A stretch of 7,483 nt of DNA from Christensenella sp. UBA7597 (GTDB lineage Bacteria; Bacillota; Clostridia; Christensenellales; Borkfalkiaceae). The stretch lies in the NCBI GenBank assembly GCA_002474405.1, contig DLQW01000036.1:4000-11482 (forward strand). Reading direction: 5' to 3'. Shown here piece by piece: positions 1 through 6,763 of this stretch (position 1 is the first letter of the stretch; every line of letters begins with the position of its first letter). The translations under genes and the position numbers were made by a program. The notes beneath the pieces were generated by a model. The model did not search any database and had not been told where the DNA came from. It saw nothing but the letters and a program-made list of their open reading frames with translations.

Positions 1-1
1 G

Positions 2-547
2 TATTTTTCTCTGGCGAAACAAACGGACATCAGCCCCGAAATTTATCGGGACAAAAAAATTTTGTTCGTCGATTACGGCACGCTGATCGCTTACGGCAAC
101 AGATTCTCGCGGGAAATCGGCGAAAATCAGGCAATATGTCTCCGTGAAAACGCGCCCGTCGGAATGAAAACGGAAGTCGGCGCGGTATATACGGAATTTA
201 CAATAAGGAGCAACAGTAAAATGAACGGAATCATCAAAGACGGCGAAGTATTTTCTTTAAAAGATCTTGTGCCGTATCAGCAGGGCAAAATCGTGAATAT
301 GGACGTAGCGAGCAACGAAAAAATGAAATTCGTTATCATGGCGTTTGATAAAGGCACGGGGCTTTCGGAACACGCCGCGCCCGGCGAAGCGCTGATTTTC
401 GCGCTGGACGGCGAGGGCGTTATCGGCTACGAGGGGAAGGAATACCCGATTAAAGCCGGCGAAAATTTCAAGTTCGCAAAACAGGGCAGACACTATGTAA
501 AAGCGACGGAAAAGTTTAAAATGGCGCTGTTTTTAACGCTGGAATAA
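2..547 (+). CDS. Cupin protein, probably two-domain, cut at its 5' end by the window edge
   Basis: The frame is open from the first bases to a TAA at 545-547, giving 181 visible residues. The last 108 residues (from the ATG at 221) form a complete small cupin barrel. Numbered from that Met, H51, E56 and H91 sit where cupin motif 1 (SEHAAPGE) and motif 2 (GENFKF...RHY) place metal ligands. The protein may therefore bind a metal, but no substrate can be named. The 73 residues upstream read like protein and end in what looks like the last strands of another cupin barrel (PVG..TEVGAVYTEF), so I prefer a two-domain protein that starts before the window. The alternative is that the second domain is translated alone from ATG 221, which has its own AGGAG. 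A terminator follows directly, so this is the last gene of its transcript. The cupin fold is fairly sure; the role is unknown. Confidence 0.8.
   Translation, partial: YFSLAKQTDISPEIYRDKKILFVDYGTLIAYGNRFSREIGENQAICLRENAPVGMKTEVGAVYTEFTIRSNSKMNGIIKDGEVFSLKDLVPYQQGKIVNMDVASNEKMKFVIMAFDKGTGLSEHAAPGEALIFALDGEGVIGYEGKEYPIKAGENFKFAKQGRHYVKATEKFKMALFLTLE
205..223 (+). promoter_or_regulatory. Internal Shine-Dalgarno and ATG inside the cupin frame
   Basis: AAGGAG at 205-210 stands 10 nt before an in-frame ATG at 221, exactly at the boundary between the partial upstream domain and the complete cupin domain. It could start a separate 108-residue product or be a relic of a gene fusion. The open frame through it is seen directly; use of the start is not proven. 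Confidence 0.45.
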
Positions 548-593
548 TTTTCGGAAACAACCGAAACAATTAAAAACGCATCGTGTAAAAACG

Positions 594-624
594 CCGCCGC
601 GGAAACATTTTCCGCGGCGGTTTT
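594..624 (+). terminator. Rho-independent terminator after the cupin gene
   Basis: A perfect 12-bp stem, CCGCCGCGGAAA (594-605) against TTTCCGCGGCGG (609-620), closes a 3-nt loop and is followed by TTTT and an A-rich stretch. It lies 47 nt past the cupin stop. Five A residues at 587-591 just before the stem give a T run on the other strand, so it may also stop leftward transcription. Confidence 0.85.
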
Positions 625-644
625 CAAAAAATAACAAAATAATC

Positions 645-684
645 AAAATAAAAAGGCTGTCGCCGGAAGAAAGGCGACAGCCTT
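645..684 (-). terminator. Rho-independent terminator of the leftward operon
   Basis: A perfect 12-bp stem (653-664 with 673-684; arm AAGGCTGTCGCC) has an 8-nt loop. Read leftward it is followed by TTTTTATTTTG. It lies 36 nt beyond the stop of the CmpB-like gene and faces the cupin terminator. A smaller 8-bp hairpin (687-694 with 700-707) sits between it and the stop codon. Confidence 0.85.
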
Positions 685-719
685 ATCGTTTGCCCGCACG
701 GCAAACGGCGGCGTTATAC

Positions 720-1424
720 TTATTGCTTGTTTTCTTCGGAACTTATTTCTTCCAGTTCCTTGTTCAGTCCGCGGTTGGTTTTAAAGGGCAGCAGAAACGA
801 ATGTTTCTGTTTCAGTGCCGCCGCGCGCGTTTTTATGGTCTCTTTCAGTTCTTCGTAGCGCACCACGATGTTCTTGTCCTTCGCCCACTTGCGGATTTTT
901 TCCACCACTTTGAACGAATAGAACACGTCTACAATCATAATGCCGAAGTAAATGCCTAAAAAGTACCCGTAAATCGGGTTTGCCGCAATCCAGTCAGCCA
1001 GCGCCGCCAGATGCGAATGTACCAGAAAGTAATACGCCGTGCCCGCCGCGCCCCAGGCAAGCGTGAACAGAGGGCAGATGATGCCCTGAATATTTCCTTT
1101 GCGGTCGGAATAATCCCACAGTTTCACGTGCATGCCTTTGATGAAAATCAGCCCGGTTACGTATTCGATCGCCGTCATCGCCGCGGTGATGACGAAAATA
1201 ATGAATACGTTCCGCCACAGCGGAGAGGAAATAAACGAATAATCTATCGAGCAGATGGCGTAAAGCAACGTGATTCCCGTGCCGTACAGCGGCAGATTCG
1301 GTCCTACCAGAAAGCCGGGGTTGATCCATTTTTTATGCACCGCGCGGCGGAAGAAAAATTCGCTTATCCAGCCTACGGTACCGCCGAATACATAAATGAT
1401 AGATAATCTGAGCAGCGTTTGCAT
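720..1424 (-). CDS. CmpB-family (putative ABC transporter type IV) membrane protein
   Basis: This 234-residue integral membrane protein carries the hallmarks of the ABC_trans_CmpB family: GW..E near residues 18-22, NPGFLVGPNLPLYGTG at 35-50, WDYS at 103-106 and NIQGIICP at 111-118. I see about five membrane segments (roughly 5-25, 39-60, 71-95, 113-135 and 148-170), then a charged, probably cytoplasmic tail from about 171 to 234 with many Lys and Glu. The family name implies a transporter, but members lack an ATPase domain and their function is not well established. The ATG at 1424 is preceded by AAGGAGAA with normal spacing. The gene begins 31 nt after the TerB-like gene ends and is the last of the leftward block. 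Family call is firm; function is open. Confidence 0.88.
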   Translation of the reverse strand: MQTLLRLSIIYVFGGTVGWISEFFFRRAVHKKWINPGFLVGPNLPLYGTGITLLYAICSIDYSFISSPLWRNVFIIFVITAAMTAIEYVTGLIFIKGMHVKLWDYSDRKGNIQGIICPLFTLAWGAAGTAYYFLVHSHLAALADWIAANPIYGYFLGIYFGIMIVDVFYSFKVVEKIRKWAKDKNIVVRYEELKETIKTRAAALKQKHSFLLPFKTNRGLNKELEEISSEENKQ

Positions 1425-1455
1425 AGCGCGTTCTCCTTAATTTTTCGGGTGTGGT

Positions 1456-1914
1456 TCAGGCTTTCATCAGCCGTTTGATATAGTTGCGTTCGCGCAGCGA
1501 AATTTTTCCGTCAATCGAAACCACGCAGAGGCACAGCCCGATCACGTCGTCGATGAACTCTTCGTCGGTTTTCGCCAGCTCCGCCGCCAGCACTTTCGCG
1601 TAATCGGTGGCGGATTTTTTCAGCGCCGAATTTTCCGCGACGGCTTTTTTCACGGAAGCGAAATCGAAATCGGAACCGAACACTTTCACCAGCGCGGGGT
1701 ACATTAAAATATACTCCTGCTCGTTCACTTTCCCGTCCGCGGTAATCGAAGCCAGAATAAAGCACGCCAGCGTTTCCACGGGGTCGATGTTTTCGTCCGC
1801 GCCCGTCAGCCGCATTCTCGCCAGAATTTTCACCGATTTTTCCGTAAGAATCGCGCCGCGCTGCAACGCGCTGAGTTTTTCGTATTCGTTGCAAAGTTTA
1901 AAAAATTCAAACAT
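1456..1914 (-). CDS. TerB-like small acidic helical protein
   Basis: This 152-residue soluble protein has no signal or membrane segment. It shows two repeated units with the TerB-type acidic loop: ASITADGKVNEQE (DGK at 60-62) and VSIDGKISLRE (DGK at 135-137), each followed by helix-forming sequence. TerB domains (tellurite resistance, PF05099 and relatives) are all-helical, with two such halves and conserved acidic residues proposed to bind divalent metal. No other ter gene is nearby, so tellurite resistance should not be assumed. Here it sits inside an ABC-exporter operon and may be an accessory or membrane-stress protein. I chose the ATG at 1914 over a longer reading to 1971 because AAGGAGAGG stands just before it, and the extra 19 residues (Lys/Arg-rich, running back through the intergenic hairpin) do not look like protein. 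Confidence 0.75.
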   Translation of the reverse strand: MFEFFKLCNEYEKLSALQRGAILTEKSVKILARMRLTGADENIDPVETLACFILASITADGKVNEQEYILMYPALVKVFGSDFDFASVKKAVAENSALKKSATDYAKVLAAELAKTDEEFIDDVIGLCLCVVSIDGKISLRERNYIKRLMKA

Positions 1915-1921
1915 AACTTTT

Positions 1922-1930
1922 CCTCTCCTT
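1922..1930 (-). promoter_or_regulatory. Shine-Dalgarno deciding the start of the TerB-like gene
   Basis: On the minus strand AAGGAGAGG lies 7 nt before the ATG at 1914. It supports a 152-residue protein rather than the 171-residue reading that begins at 1971. Confidence 0.75.
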
Positions 1931-1942
1931 TTATTGCTTTTG

Positions 1943-1968
1943 CCCTTCCCGCAAACGCGCGGGAAAGG
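1943..1968 (-). other. Intercistronic hairpin between permease and TerB-like gene
   Basis: The arms 1943-1952 and 1959-1968 form a 10-bp stem with one G-U pair and a 6-nt loop in the 81-nt gap after the permease stop. Read leftward, no T run follows, so it is not a standard terminator. It could slow 3' decay of the upstream message or set the expression of the last two genes against the exporter. Confidence 0.4.
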
Positions 1969-1995
1969 CAACCGTTCTTTTAATAAGTCTTTCTT

Positions 1996-3792
1996 TTAAA
2001 GCGGCAGGTCTTTCTTCGTGAAGCGGATAGAACCTACGATATAGCCAAGCACGCCGAGCACCGCCAGAATCGCAAACTTCCAGAGGAATACGTTCGTGCC
2101 GTCCATAATCGAAATCACGTCGAAGAACGAGATGATGGTAACTTTATTGAAGTAATTGAGCGAATCCATACGAACCACGGAGGGGATAACGGGGCTGCCG
2201 AACAGACCGAGCATCGCCGCCACCAGCGCGAAGATGGATAAGCCGCCGCCGATCGCCATCGAACGTTTGCTTCTGTCAAACCAGCAGGAAGTGAAGAAGC
2301 AAAGCCCGGAAAGGGCGAACAGCACAAGGAACGCGCCGAGGTTCAGAAGCGCCAGCTTGCCGCAGGTAAGGGCAACGTCGCTCTTTACAAACGCAAGGCA
2401 TACGAAGCTGGTAATCGTAGTCAGGGCAAACATCGAAAGCAGCGAACCGATCAGGTACATCGCCTGCGTGAACACCACCGTCTTTCTCTTGGTGGAAGTG
2501 GAAAGCACGTACGCCATCGAGCCGCTGTCCACCTGCCCCGCAATCAGGTTGTTCGAAGCCATAATCATAAAGATGATGGGCAGAAGAAGTCCCGCAAGTT
2601 TGTAGAAGATAGAACCGACGATCAGTGTGTAGAGGTCCGCTTTGCCGATTTCTTCCAGCGCTTCGGAAACGGATGCGGGCAGCGAAGCCAGAAGGCTGTT
2701 CGTCAGATCGCCCGTAATTTCCTTGTTCTTATCGGCAAGCGTGCTCGCATATTGTTCCGCGGTGATTTCGCCCGCAGCCAGCTGTTTATCCAGTTCCGCC
2801 TTTTCGTAAGAGAATCTGCCGCGATAGGATACCACGGTGGTGGCGGCAAGATTTTTAATCGCCGCGTACGTGTACCCGAACGAATCGTACTTTTCTTTCG
2901 TAACGCCGAAAGAGGAAAGCGCGTCTACGATATTTTTCACGTTTTCTTCCTGCGTCATGTTGAACGCAAGGAAAACGGAGGAGCAGTACTGCGCGCGTTC
3001 TTCGATATACTCCGCGCGTTCCTCGCTTGCAAGGTATGCGGCAAGGTTTGCTTGATTTTCAATCAGCGCCGCGGAATAATCCGCGGGCTTATCCGCGTCT
3101 TTTTCGTTGGAAAGCATCGCTTTCAGCGTGTCGTTGTTGTAGGTCGCCACGGGGAAGAGGTACGCCGCCGTTACTTCCTGCGCCACCGTATTGTATTCGT
3201 CGGAATCTTTCGCGTAAGCGTTGCCGTTTTTATCCACGGCGGCAGCGTCCGCAGCCGCGGTTGCTTTCGTCTGTACGGCAGCCACGGCGCCCTCGTAAGC
3301 CGCTTTGAACGCAGCCGTCGCGTTCGCGTACGTCGCGGGGTCTGCGGCAACGTTTTCGGCAAACGCCTTGCCCGTTTCGGTTTTCATTTCCGGCTGCTGC
3401 GCCAGCCATGCGGGCAACTGCGCCGTATCGGAAGGCTTCTGAGAAAGCCAGGTTAAATAGCTTACCGTATCGTTCAGGTTTGCCGCAAAAGCGGGGTCGA
3501 ACGTTTCCATGCCGTCTTTGCCCATCAGGTAATAGTTAAGTCCGCGCTGTTCCAGCTGCGAATCCACTTCTTCCTGAATAATCGTATCCTGAATGGAATT
3601 TTTCACTTCGCCCAGCGAACCGCTGCCGGAAATCAGCATCACGCATGCCAGCATAAAGCATACGGCGGCGGTGATGATCGTCCACATGGTGCCGTTCGCT
3701 TTGCACGATTGCTTGAACAGCGCTTTGCTGAATAAGCGTTCTTCGTACTTTTTCGAGCCTTTCATCGGCTTCGTATTCGTTTTACTTGCCAT
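1996..3792 (-). CDS. ABC exporter permease (ABC-2-like) with large extracytoplasmic domain
   Basis: About 598 residues. Counting from the upstream ATG at 3801, a charged N-terminus (1-38) precedes membrane segment 1 (about 39-59). A predicted external domain follows from about 60 to 388, rich in Ala, Glu and Lys with helix-like stretches. Five further segments lie at about 390-416, 441-471, 480-507, 514-534 and 571-593, and the protein ends RFTKKDLPL. This one-plus-five arrangement with a big loop after segment 1 fits ABC-2-type exporter permeases. It should pair with the two ATPases encoded just upstream to move a substrate out of the cell; the substrate is unknown. Two starts compete: the ATG at 3801 is only 1 nt from the Shine-Dalgarno (3803-3808), while the ATG at 3792 is 10 nt away, so I chose 3792. 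The gene overlaps the ATPase stop by 11 nt, suggesting translational coupling. Confidence 0.85.
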   Translation of the reverse strand: MASKTNTKPMKGSKKYEERLFSKALFKQSCKANGTMWTIITAAVCFMLACVMLISGSGSLGEVKNSIQDTIIQEEVDSQLEQRGLNYYLMGKDGMETFDPAFAANLNDTVSYLTWLSQKPSDTAQLPAWLAQQPEMKTETGKAFAENVAADPATYANATAAFKAAYEGAVAAVQTKATAAADAAAVDKNGNAYAKDSDEYNTVAQEVTAAYLFPVATYNNDTLKAMLSNEKDADKPADYSAALIENQANLAAYLASEERAEYIEERAQYCSSVFLAFNMTQEENVKNIVDALSSFGVTKEKYDSFGYTYAAIKNLAATTVVSYRGRFSYEKAELDKQLAAGEITAEQYASTLADKNKEITGDLTNSLLASLPASVSEALEEIGKADLYTLIVGSIFYKLAGLLLPIIFMIMASNNLIAGQVDSGSMAYVLSTSTKRKTVVFTQAMYLIGSLLSMFALTTITSFVCLAFVKSDVALTCGKLALLNLGAFLVLFALSGLCFFTSCWFDRSKRSMAIGGGLSIFALVAAMLGLFGSPVIPSVVRMDSLNYFNKVTIISFFDVISIMDGTNVFLWKFAILAVLGVLGYIVGSIRFTKKDLPL

Positions 3793-4696
3793 TTTTTTCA
3801 TTCTCCTTCTTGTTTCTCAGTACCGTTTTGAAATGCCGCTCCAAAGAATAGGGCAGCTCAGAAATGAATTTTACGTTATAATTCCGCAGCGTGTGCAGAA
3901 GCTGCGCCGTTTCCGTCGAACGGATTTTAATCGTCGCCTGCGAATACTGCTCCTGCAGACGGGTGATTTCATAGCGCTCGCGGATAAATCTCTGATAATC
4001 TTCCGCCGTGTTGAATTCGATTTTAAACTCTTTGAATTCGCGGTTGTGAATTTCGTCCATGCTGCACACGTCGATGATGTGCCCGTCGTTTATCAGCGCC
4101 ACGCGGTCGCACGTGCTTTCCAGTTCGTCGAACGAGTGCGAACTCATCAGAATCGTTTTGCCTTTTTTGTGCTCTTCCTTGATGATGTTCAGAAAGGTCG
4201 CGCGCATCAGGGGGTCGAGCCCCGTGGTGGGTTCGTCCAGAAGAATCACGGGCGCGTCGTTCATCAGCGCCGCCACCAGCGCGGTTTTCTGCTTCATGCC
4301 TTTACTCATGCGCTTGAGATTCGCGCGCGGGTCCAGCTGCAGTTTTTCGATGAGCTCGTTTGCGTAGCTCATATCGTTCATGCCCAAAAATTCCGCCTGA
4401 CATTTTAAAAAGTCGATGCCGGTTTTCAAGTCGGGAAACGCGATTTCACCGGGAACGTATCCCACGGACGCGGCGATTTCGCTGGCGTGTTCCCACGAAG
4501 AGAGCCCGTTCACGTACGATTTGCCTTTCGTGGGTTTCAGAAAGCCCAGAATGTTGCGGATGGTAGTGGTTTTGCCGCTGCCGTTCGTGCCTACGTAGCC
4601 CATCATTTCGCCCTGTTCGATATCCAGATTCAGATCGAACACGCCGCGCCCTTCGCCGTAGTCCTTCGTCAGGTGGTCCAGTTTAATAACGCTCAT
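3782..4696 (-). CDS. ABC transporter ATP-binding protein (second of a pair)
   Basis: This 304-residue cytoplasmic ATPase has Walker A GTNGSGKT at 36-43, a VGYVPGE segment in the Q-loop region near 78-84, signature SKGMKQK at 131-137 (a variant of LSGGQ), Walker B ILLDEP at 151-156, D-loop GLDP at 159-162 and the H-loop His at 187. All catalytic elements are present, so it should hydrolyse ATP. The fold resembles BcrA-type drug or lantibiotic exporter ATPases, with a C-terminal extension of about 90 residues beyond the core. Its first 50 residues match the upstream ATPase at 29 positions by my count, so the two are paralogs. The start at 4696 has GGAGG 9 nt upstream and overlaps the preceding stop in an ATGA. 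Its own stop overlaps the permease start. The substrate is not readable from the sequence. Confidence 0.95.
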   Translation of the reverse strand: MSVIKLDHLTKDYGEGRGVFDLNLDIEQGEMMGYVGTNGSGKTTTIRNILGFLKPTKGKSYVNGLSSWEHASEIAASVGYVPGEIAFPDLKTGIDFLKCQAEFLGMNDMSYANELIEKLQLDPRANLKRMSKGMKQKTALVAALMNDAPVILLDEPTTGLDPLMRATFLNIIKEEHKKGKTILMSSHSFDELESTCDRVALINDGHIIDVCSMDEIHNREFKEFKIEFNTAEDYQRFIRERYEITRLQEQYSQATIKIRSTETAQLLHTLRNYNVKFISELPYSLERHFKTVLRNKKENEKNGK

Positions 4697-5628
4697 TTCA
4701 ACGCACCTCCGAAATCTTTGTCCTCTTTATAGAATTTCATAAAGTAATCCTCCAGCGATTCTTTGCGGTTGGAGAAAGATACCACGTTGATATCCGAAAG
4801 AATATCGATAAGCGTGTTTAAATCTTTGTCCTCCACCGAAATAAACACGTCGCTGTCGCCCTCTTCGATGAGGTTCAAAGAGGGGATGCGCTCCTTCGCG
4901 CGCTCCATGGAAATCGTTTTGCCCACGGGGGAGCGGAAAGTAACGTTGTAAAACTTTCTGGAAGCGTGTTTTAAATCGTCCGCCACGAATTCCGAAACGA
5001 TTCTGCCGTCTTTGATGATCGCGATGCGGTCGCAGGTGTTGTCGATTTCCGAAAAGATATGGCTGGATAACAAAATGGTCTTGCCGCGTTTCTTTTCCTC
5101 GTGAATGAATTCAATGAAATTTTCCTGCATCACGGGGTCGAGTCCGCTGGTCGGTTCGTCCAGAATCAGAACGTCGGGGTCGGACATAAACGCCGTTACC
5201 ACCGCCAGTTTCCGTTTTACGCCAAGGCTCATGCGCTTGGTTTCTCCGGCGAGGGCGGTATCGTCCAGCTCAAACAAATCCAGCATCCGTTTCAGCTGAG
5301 GCTGGTTGTGGCAATGCTGCAAATCCTGCATCATTTTAATGAACGCCTTTCCCGTCAGCCCCGCGGGCAAAGCGATTTCGCCCGGAATGTAGCCTACGTT
5401 TGCAAGAATTTCGTAGTACTTGTCGAAGGTTTCCATGCCGAAAATCTTCGTAGATCCGCTGTCCGGTTTCGAAAAGCCCATCAGGTGCCGGATGGTGGTG
5501 GATTTGCCTGCGCCGTTGGGTCCGAGGAAGCCGAACACTTCGCCCTGATCCACGTGCAGGTTCACGTTGAACACGCCGCGCCCGAAGCCGTAATCCTTTG
5601 TGAGATCGTTTACTTCAATTACGTGCAT
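4693..5628 (-). CDS. ABC transporter ATP-binding protein (first of a pair)
   Basis: This 311-residue ATPase has Walker A GPNGAGKS at 36-43, VGYIPGE near 78-84, signature MSLGVKRK at 133-140, Walker B VLILDE at 153-158, D-loop SGLD at 161-164 and the H-loop His at 190. As in its paralog, Glu stands in VGY(I/V)PGE where a Q-loop Gln is usual, and the signature lacks the second Gly of LSGGQ; both are common in BcrA-like exporters. A C-terminal region of about 100 residues follows the core and differs clearly from that of the paralog, so the two probably form a heterodimer on the single permease. The ATG at 5628 has AAGGAG 6 nt upstream. The 131-nt gap back to the kinase gene shows no hairpin terminator and no promoter I would trust, so read-through from the kinase is likely. 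Confidence 0.95.
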   Translation of the reverse strand: MHVIEVNDLTKDYGFGRGVFNVNLHVDQGEVFGFLGPNGAGKSTTIRHLMGFSKPDSGSTKIFGMETFDKYYEILANVGYIPGEIALPAGLTGKAFIKMMQDLQHCHNQPQLKRMLDLFELDDTALAGETKRMSLGVKRKLAVVTAFMSDPDVLILDEPTSGLDPVMQENFIEFIHEEKKRGKTILLSSHIFSEIDNTCDRIAIIKDGRIVSEFVADDLKHASRKFYNVTFRSPVGKTISMERAKERIPSLNLIEEGDSDVFISVEDKDLNTLIDILSDINVVSFSNRKESLEDYFMKFYKEDKDFGGALK

Positions 5629-5759
5629 TTTTATCTCCTTGTCTTAGTATTTTTCACCTGTTTTCCCGCCGTTATTAACTATTTTTTTCCCAAAAAGACC
5701 ATACTTAAAAAACACGATGAAATTTCTTTCCCGCGCTTTTCTGTTGAATTTTTATCGCC

Positions 5760-6638
5760 TTACTGTTTTTCGGTGGTAACGCCCGCCGCCGTAACGCGGT
5801 ATTCGGTAACGCCCGTTACCGTTTCGCCGTCGATCTGCAGCGCGGTGGGGCGGTCGAATTTCACCTGAATCACTTTGCCCGTTTTCACTTCCACGGCTTT
5901 TTTATGATTCACGTGCGTGCCCTTGAAAATGGAGGGGAACACCATCAGCGTTTTCAGCTTGCTTTTTCCGTGCATAATCATCACGGAAACGGTGCCGTCG
6001 TCGTTCAGGCGTTTCTGTTCGGGGGTGGGCATCATGCCGCCGCCGTAATATTTCCCGTTCATCGTAGGCGCCAGCCATACGTTTTTATAGCGGAATTCTT
6101 CGCCGTCCACGTTGATCACCGCGTTTACCGGCTTAAAGTGGAAGAGCAACCCTTTGATGGCGATGCCCGTATAAGAAATTTTCTTGTCCGGCGCCTCGCG
6201 GTGCAGTCTGTCGCCCGTTTCGCAGCAGTAGCCGTCGATGCCGAAGCCTACGTTGTTTAAAAACTTGCAGGTTTTGCCGTTTACGGCAACCGTGGGAAGG
6301 TTTACGATGTACGGATTGATTGCGCACGGTTCGTTTCCTTCTTTCCCTTCCGCCACGTCGCGGTAAAAATCGTTGCCGTTGCCCGTGGGGTAGTACAGAA
6401 TTTCGTTTTCGGGGATAAACGGAATGGAATTCACGAATTTATTCAGCGTTCCGTCGCCACCGCACAGCACGATTTTATCGTCTTTTGCAAGATTCTTGAA
6501 AAGTTTGTCCAGCGCGCCTTCCTCCGTAACGTCCGAAAATTCGGCGTCCTTTCCTTCAAACAGCTTTTTCGCCTGTTCGAAGCCGTTATCCTCCTTGCCC
6601 AGCCCGGCCAGCGGGTTGTACAATACGCGGTATTTCAT
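5760..6638 (-). CDS. Diacylglycerol/lipid kinase of the DgkB/YegS/LCB5 family
   Basis: This 292-residue soluble kinase is close in length to known bacterial DgkB-type enzymes. It shows NPLAGLG at 8-14, the nucleotide-binding GGDGTLN at 60-66, PTGNGNDF at 84-91, NNVGFGID at 128-135 and a GGGM...DDG segment at about 199-215, in the order expected for the catalytic domain and the C-terminal beta domain. Members phosphorylate diacylglycerol or related lipids with ATP at the inner membrane face, in Gram-positives mainly to recycle diacylglycerol from lipoteichoic acid synthesis. The exact lipid here is unknown. The reading frame extends to 6788, but I start at 6638: GGAGG stands 11 nt upstream, the protein then begins MKYRVLYNPLAG as family members do, and the extra 50 residues overlap the promoter region. 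It is the first gene of the leftward block and divergent from the TetR gene. Confidence 0.92.
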   Translation of the reverse strand: MKYRVLYNPLAGLGKEDNGFEQAKKLFEGKDAEFSDVTEEGALDKLFKNLAKDDKIVLCGGDGTLNKFVNSIPFIPENEILYYPTGNGNDFYRDVAEGKEGNEPCAINPYIVNLPTVAVNGKTCKFLNNVGFGIDGYCCETGDRLHREAPDKKISYTGIAIKGLLFHFKPVNAVINVDGEEFRYKNVWLAPTMNGKYYGGGMMPTPEQKRLNDDGTVSVMIMHGKSKLKTLMVFPSIFKGTHVNHKKAVEVKTGKVIQVKFDRPTALQIDGETVTGVTEYRVTAAGVTTEKQ

Positions 6639-6649
6639 CCTTGGTGTTT

Positions 6650-6655
6650 CCTCCG
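6650..6655 (-). promoter_or_regulatory. Shine-Dalgarno deciding the lipid kinase start
   Basis: CGGAGG on the minus strand, 11 nt before the ATG at 6638, supports the 292-residue protein over the longer open frame reaching 6788. Confidence 0.7.
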
Positions 6656-6701
6656 GTGTTTTTCGCCGTAAAAATTTCAACGGGTAATTTTCAAAAAATT
6701 G

Positions 6702-6716
6702 TTTGAACACTGTTGA
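6702..6716. promoter_or_regulatory. Candidate operator 1, overlapping the -35 box
   Basis: TTTGAACACTGTTGA contains a short palindrome, T.AACA-C-TGTT.A (6704-6716). Its first 12 bases match 6790-6801 at 11 of 12 positions. It overlaps the -35 hexamer of the rightward promoter, so a bound protein would block polymerase. The repeat is seen directly; binding by the adjacent TetR protein is inferred. Confidence 0.5.
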
Positions 6717-6742
6717 CTTTCTTTCGACATATGTATTATAAT
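6713..6742 (+). promoter_or_regulatory. Sigma-A promoter of the TetR gene
   Basis: The -35 TTGACT (6713-6718, 5 of 6 consensus) and -10 TATAAT (6737-6742, perfect) are separated by 18 nt. An A/T-rich stretch at 6686-6700 lies upstream. Transcription would start near 6750, giving a leader of about 100 nt before the ATG at 6850. Confidence 0.85.
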
Positions 6743-6763
6743 ATAAAAAACAGAAAAAATAAA
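6735..6763 (-). promoter_or_regulatory. Possible leftward promoter for the kinase-ABC operon
   Basis: Read leftward, the same A/T-rich block gives a perfect TATAAT at 6735-6740, sharing bases with the rightward -10. The hexamer 17 nt upstream (TTTATT, 6758-6763) matches only 3 of 6 consensus positions, so this is a weak or regulated promoter at best. I see no better candidate before the kinase gene. Confidence 0.35.

Noticed and set aside
2752..3456. Rightward open frame of 234 codons
   Set aside because: Antisense to the permease external domain, extreme Arg and Phe content, no ribosome site. The permease reading is continuous and has clear topology.
3593..4408. Long rightward open frame of 271 codons opposite the ABC genes
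   Set aside because: It lies antisense across the permease start and ATPase, is rich in His, Arg and Phe, shows no family motif and lacks a good Shine-Dalgarno. It is a by-product of codon bias in the real genes.
5629..5759. Separate promoter or terminator between kinase and first ATPase
   Set aside because: I found an A/T-rich stretch and repeated GGGAAA, but no -35/-10 pair with good match and spacing and no stem followed by T residues.
5101..5868. Rightward open frame of 255 codons
   Set aside because: Antisense to the first ATPase and the kinase 3' end, crosses their intergenic gap, and has no recognisable motif. The opposite strand has complete Walker and GGDGTLN motifs.
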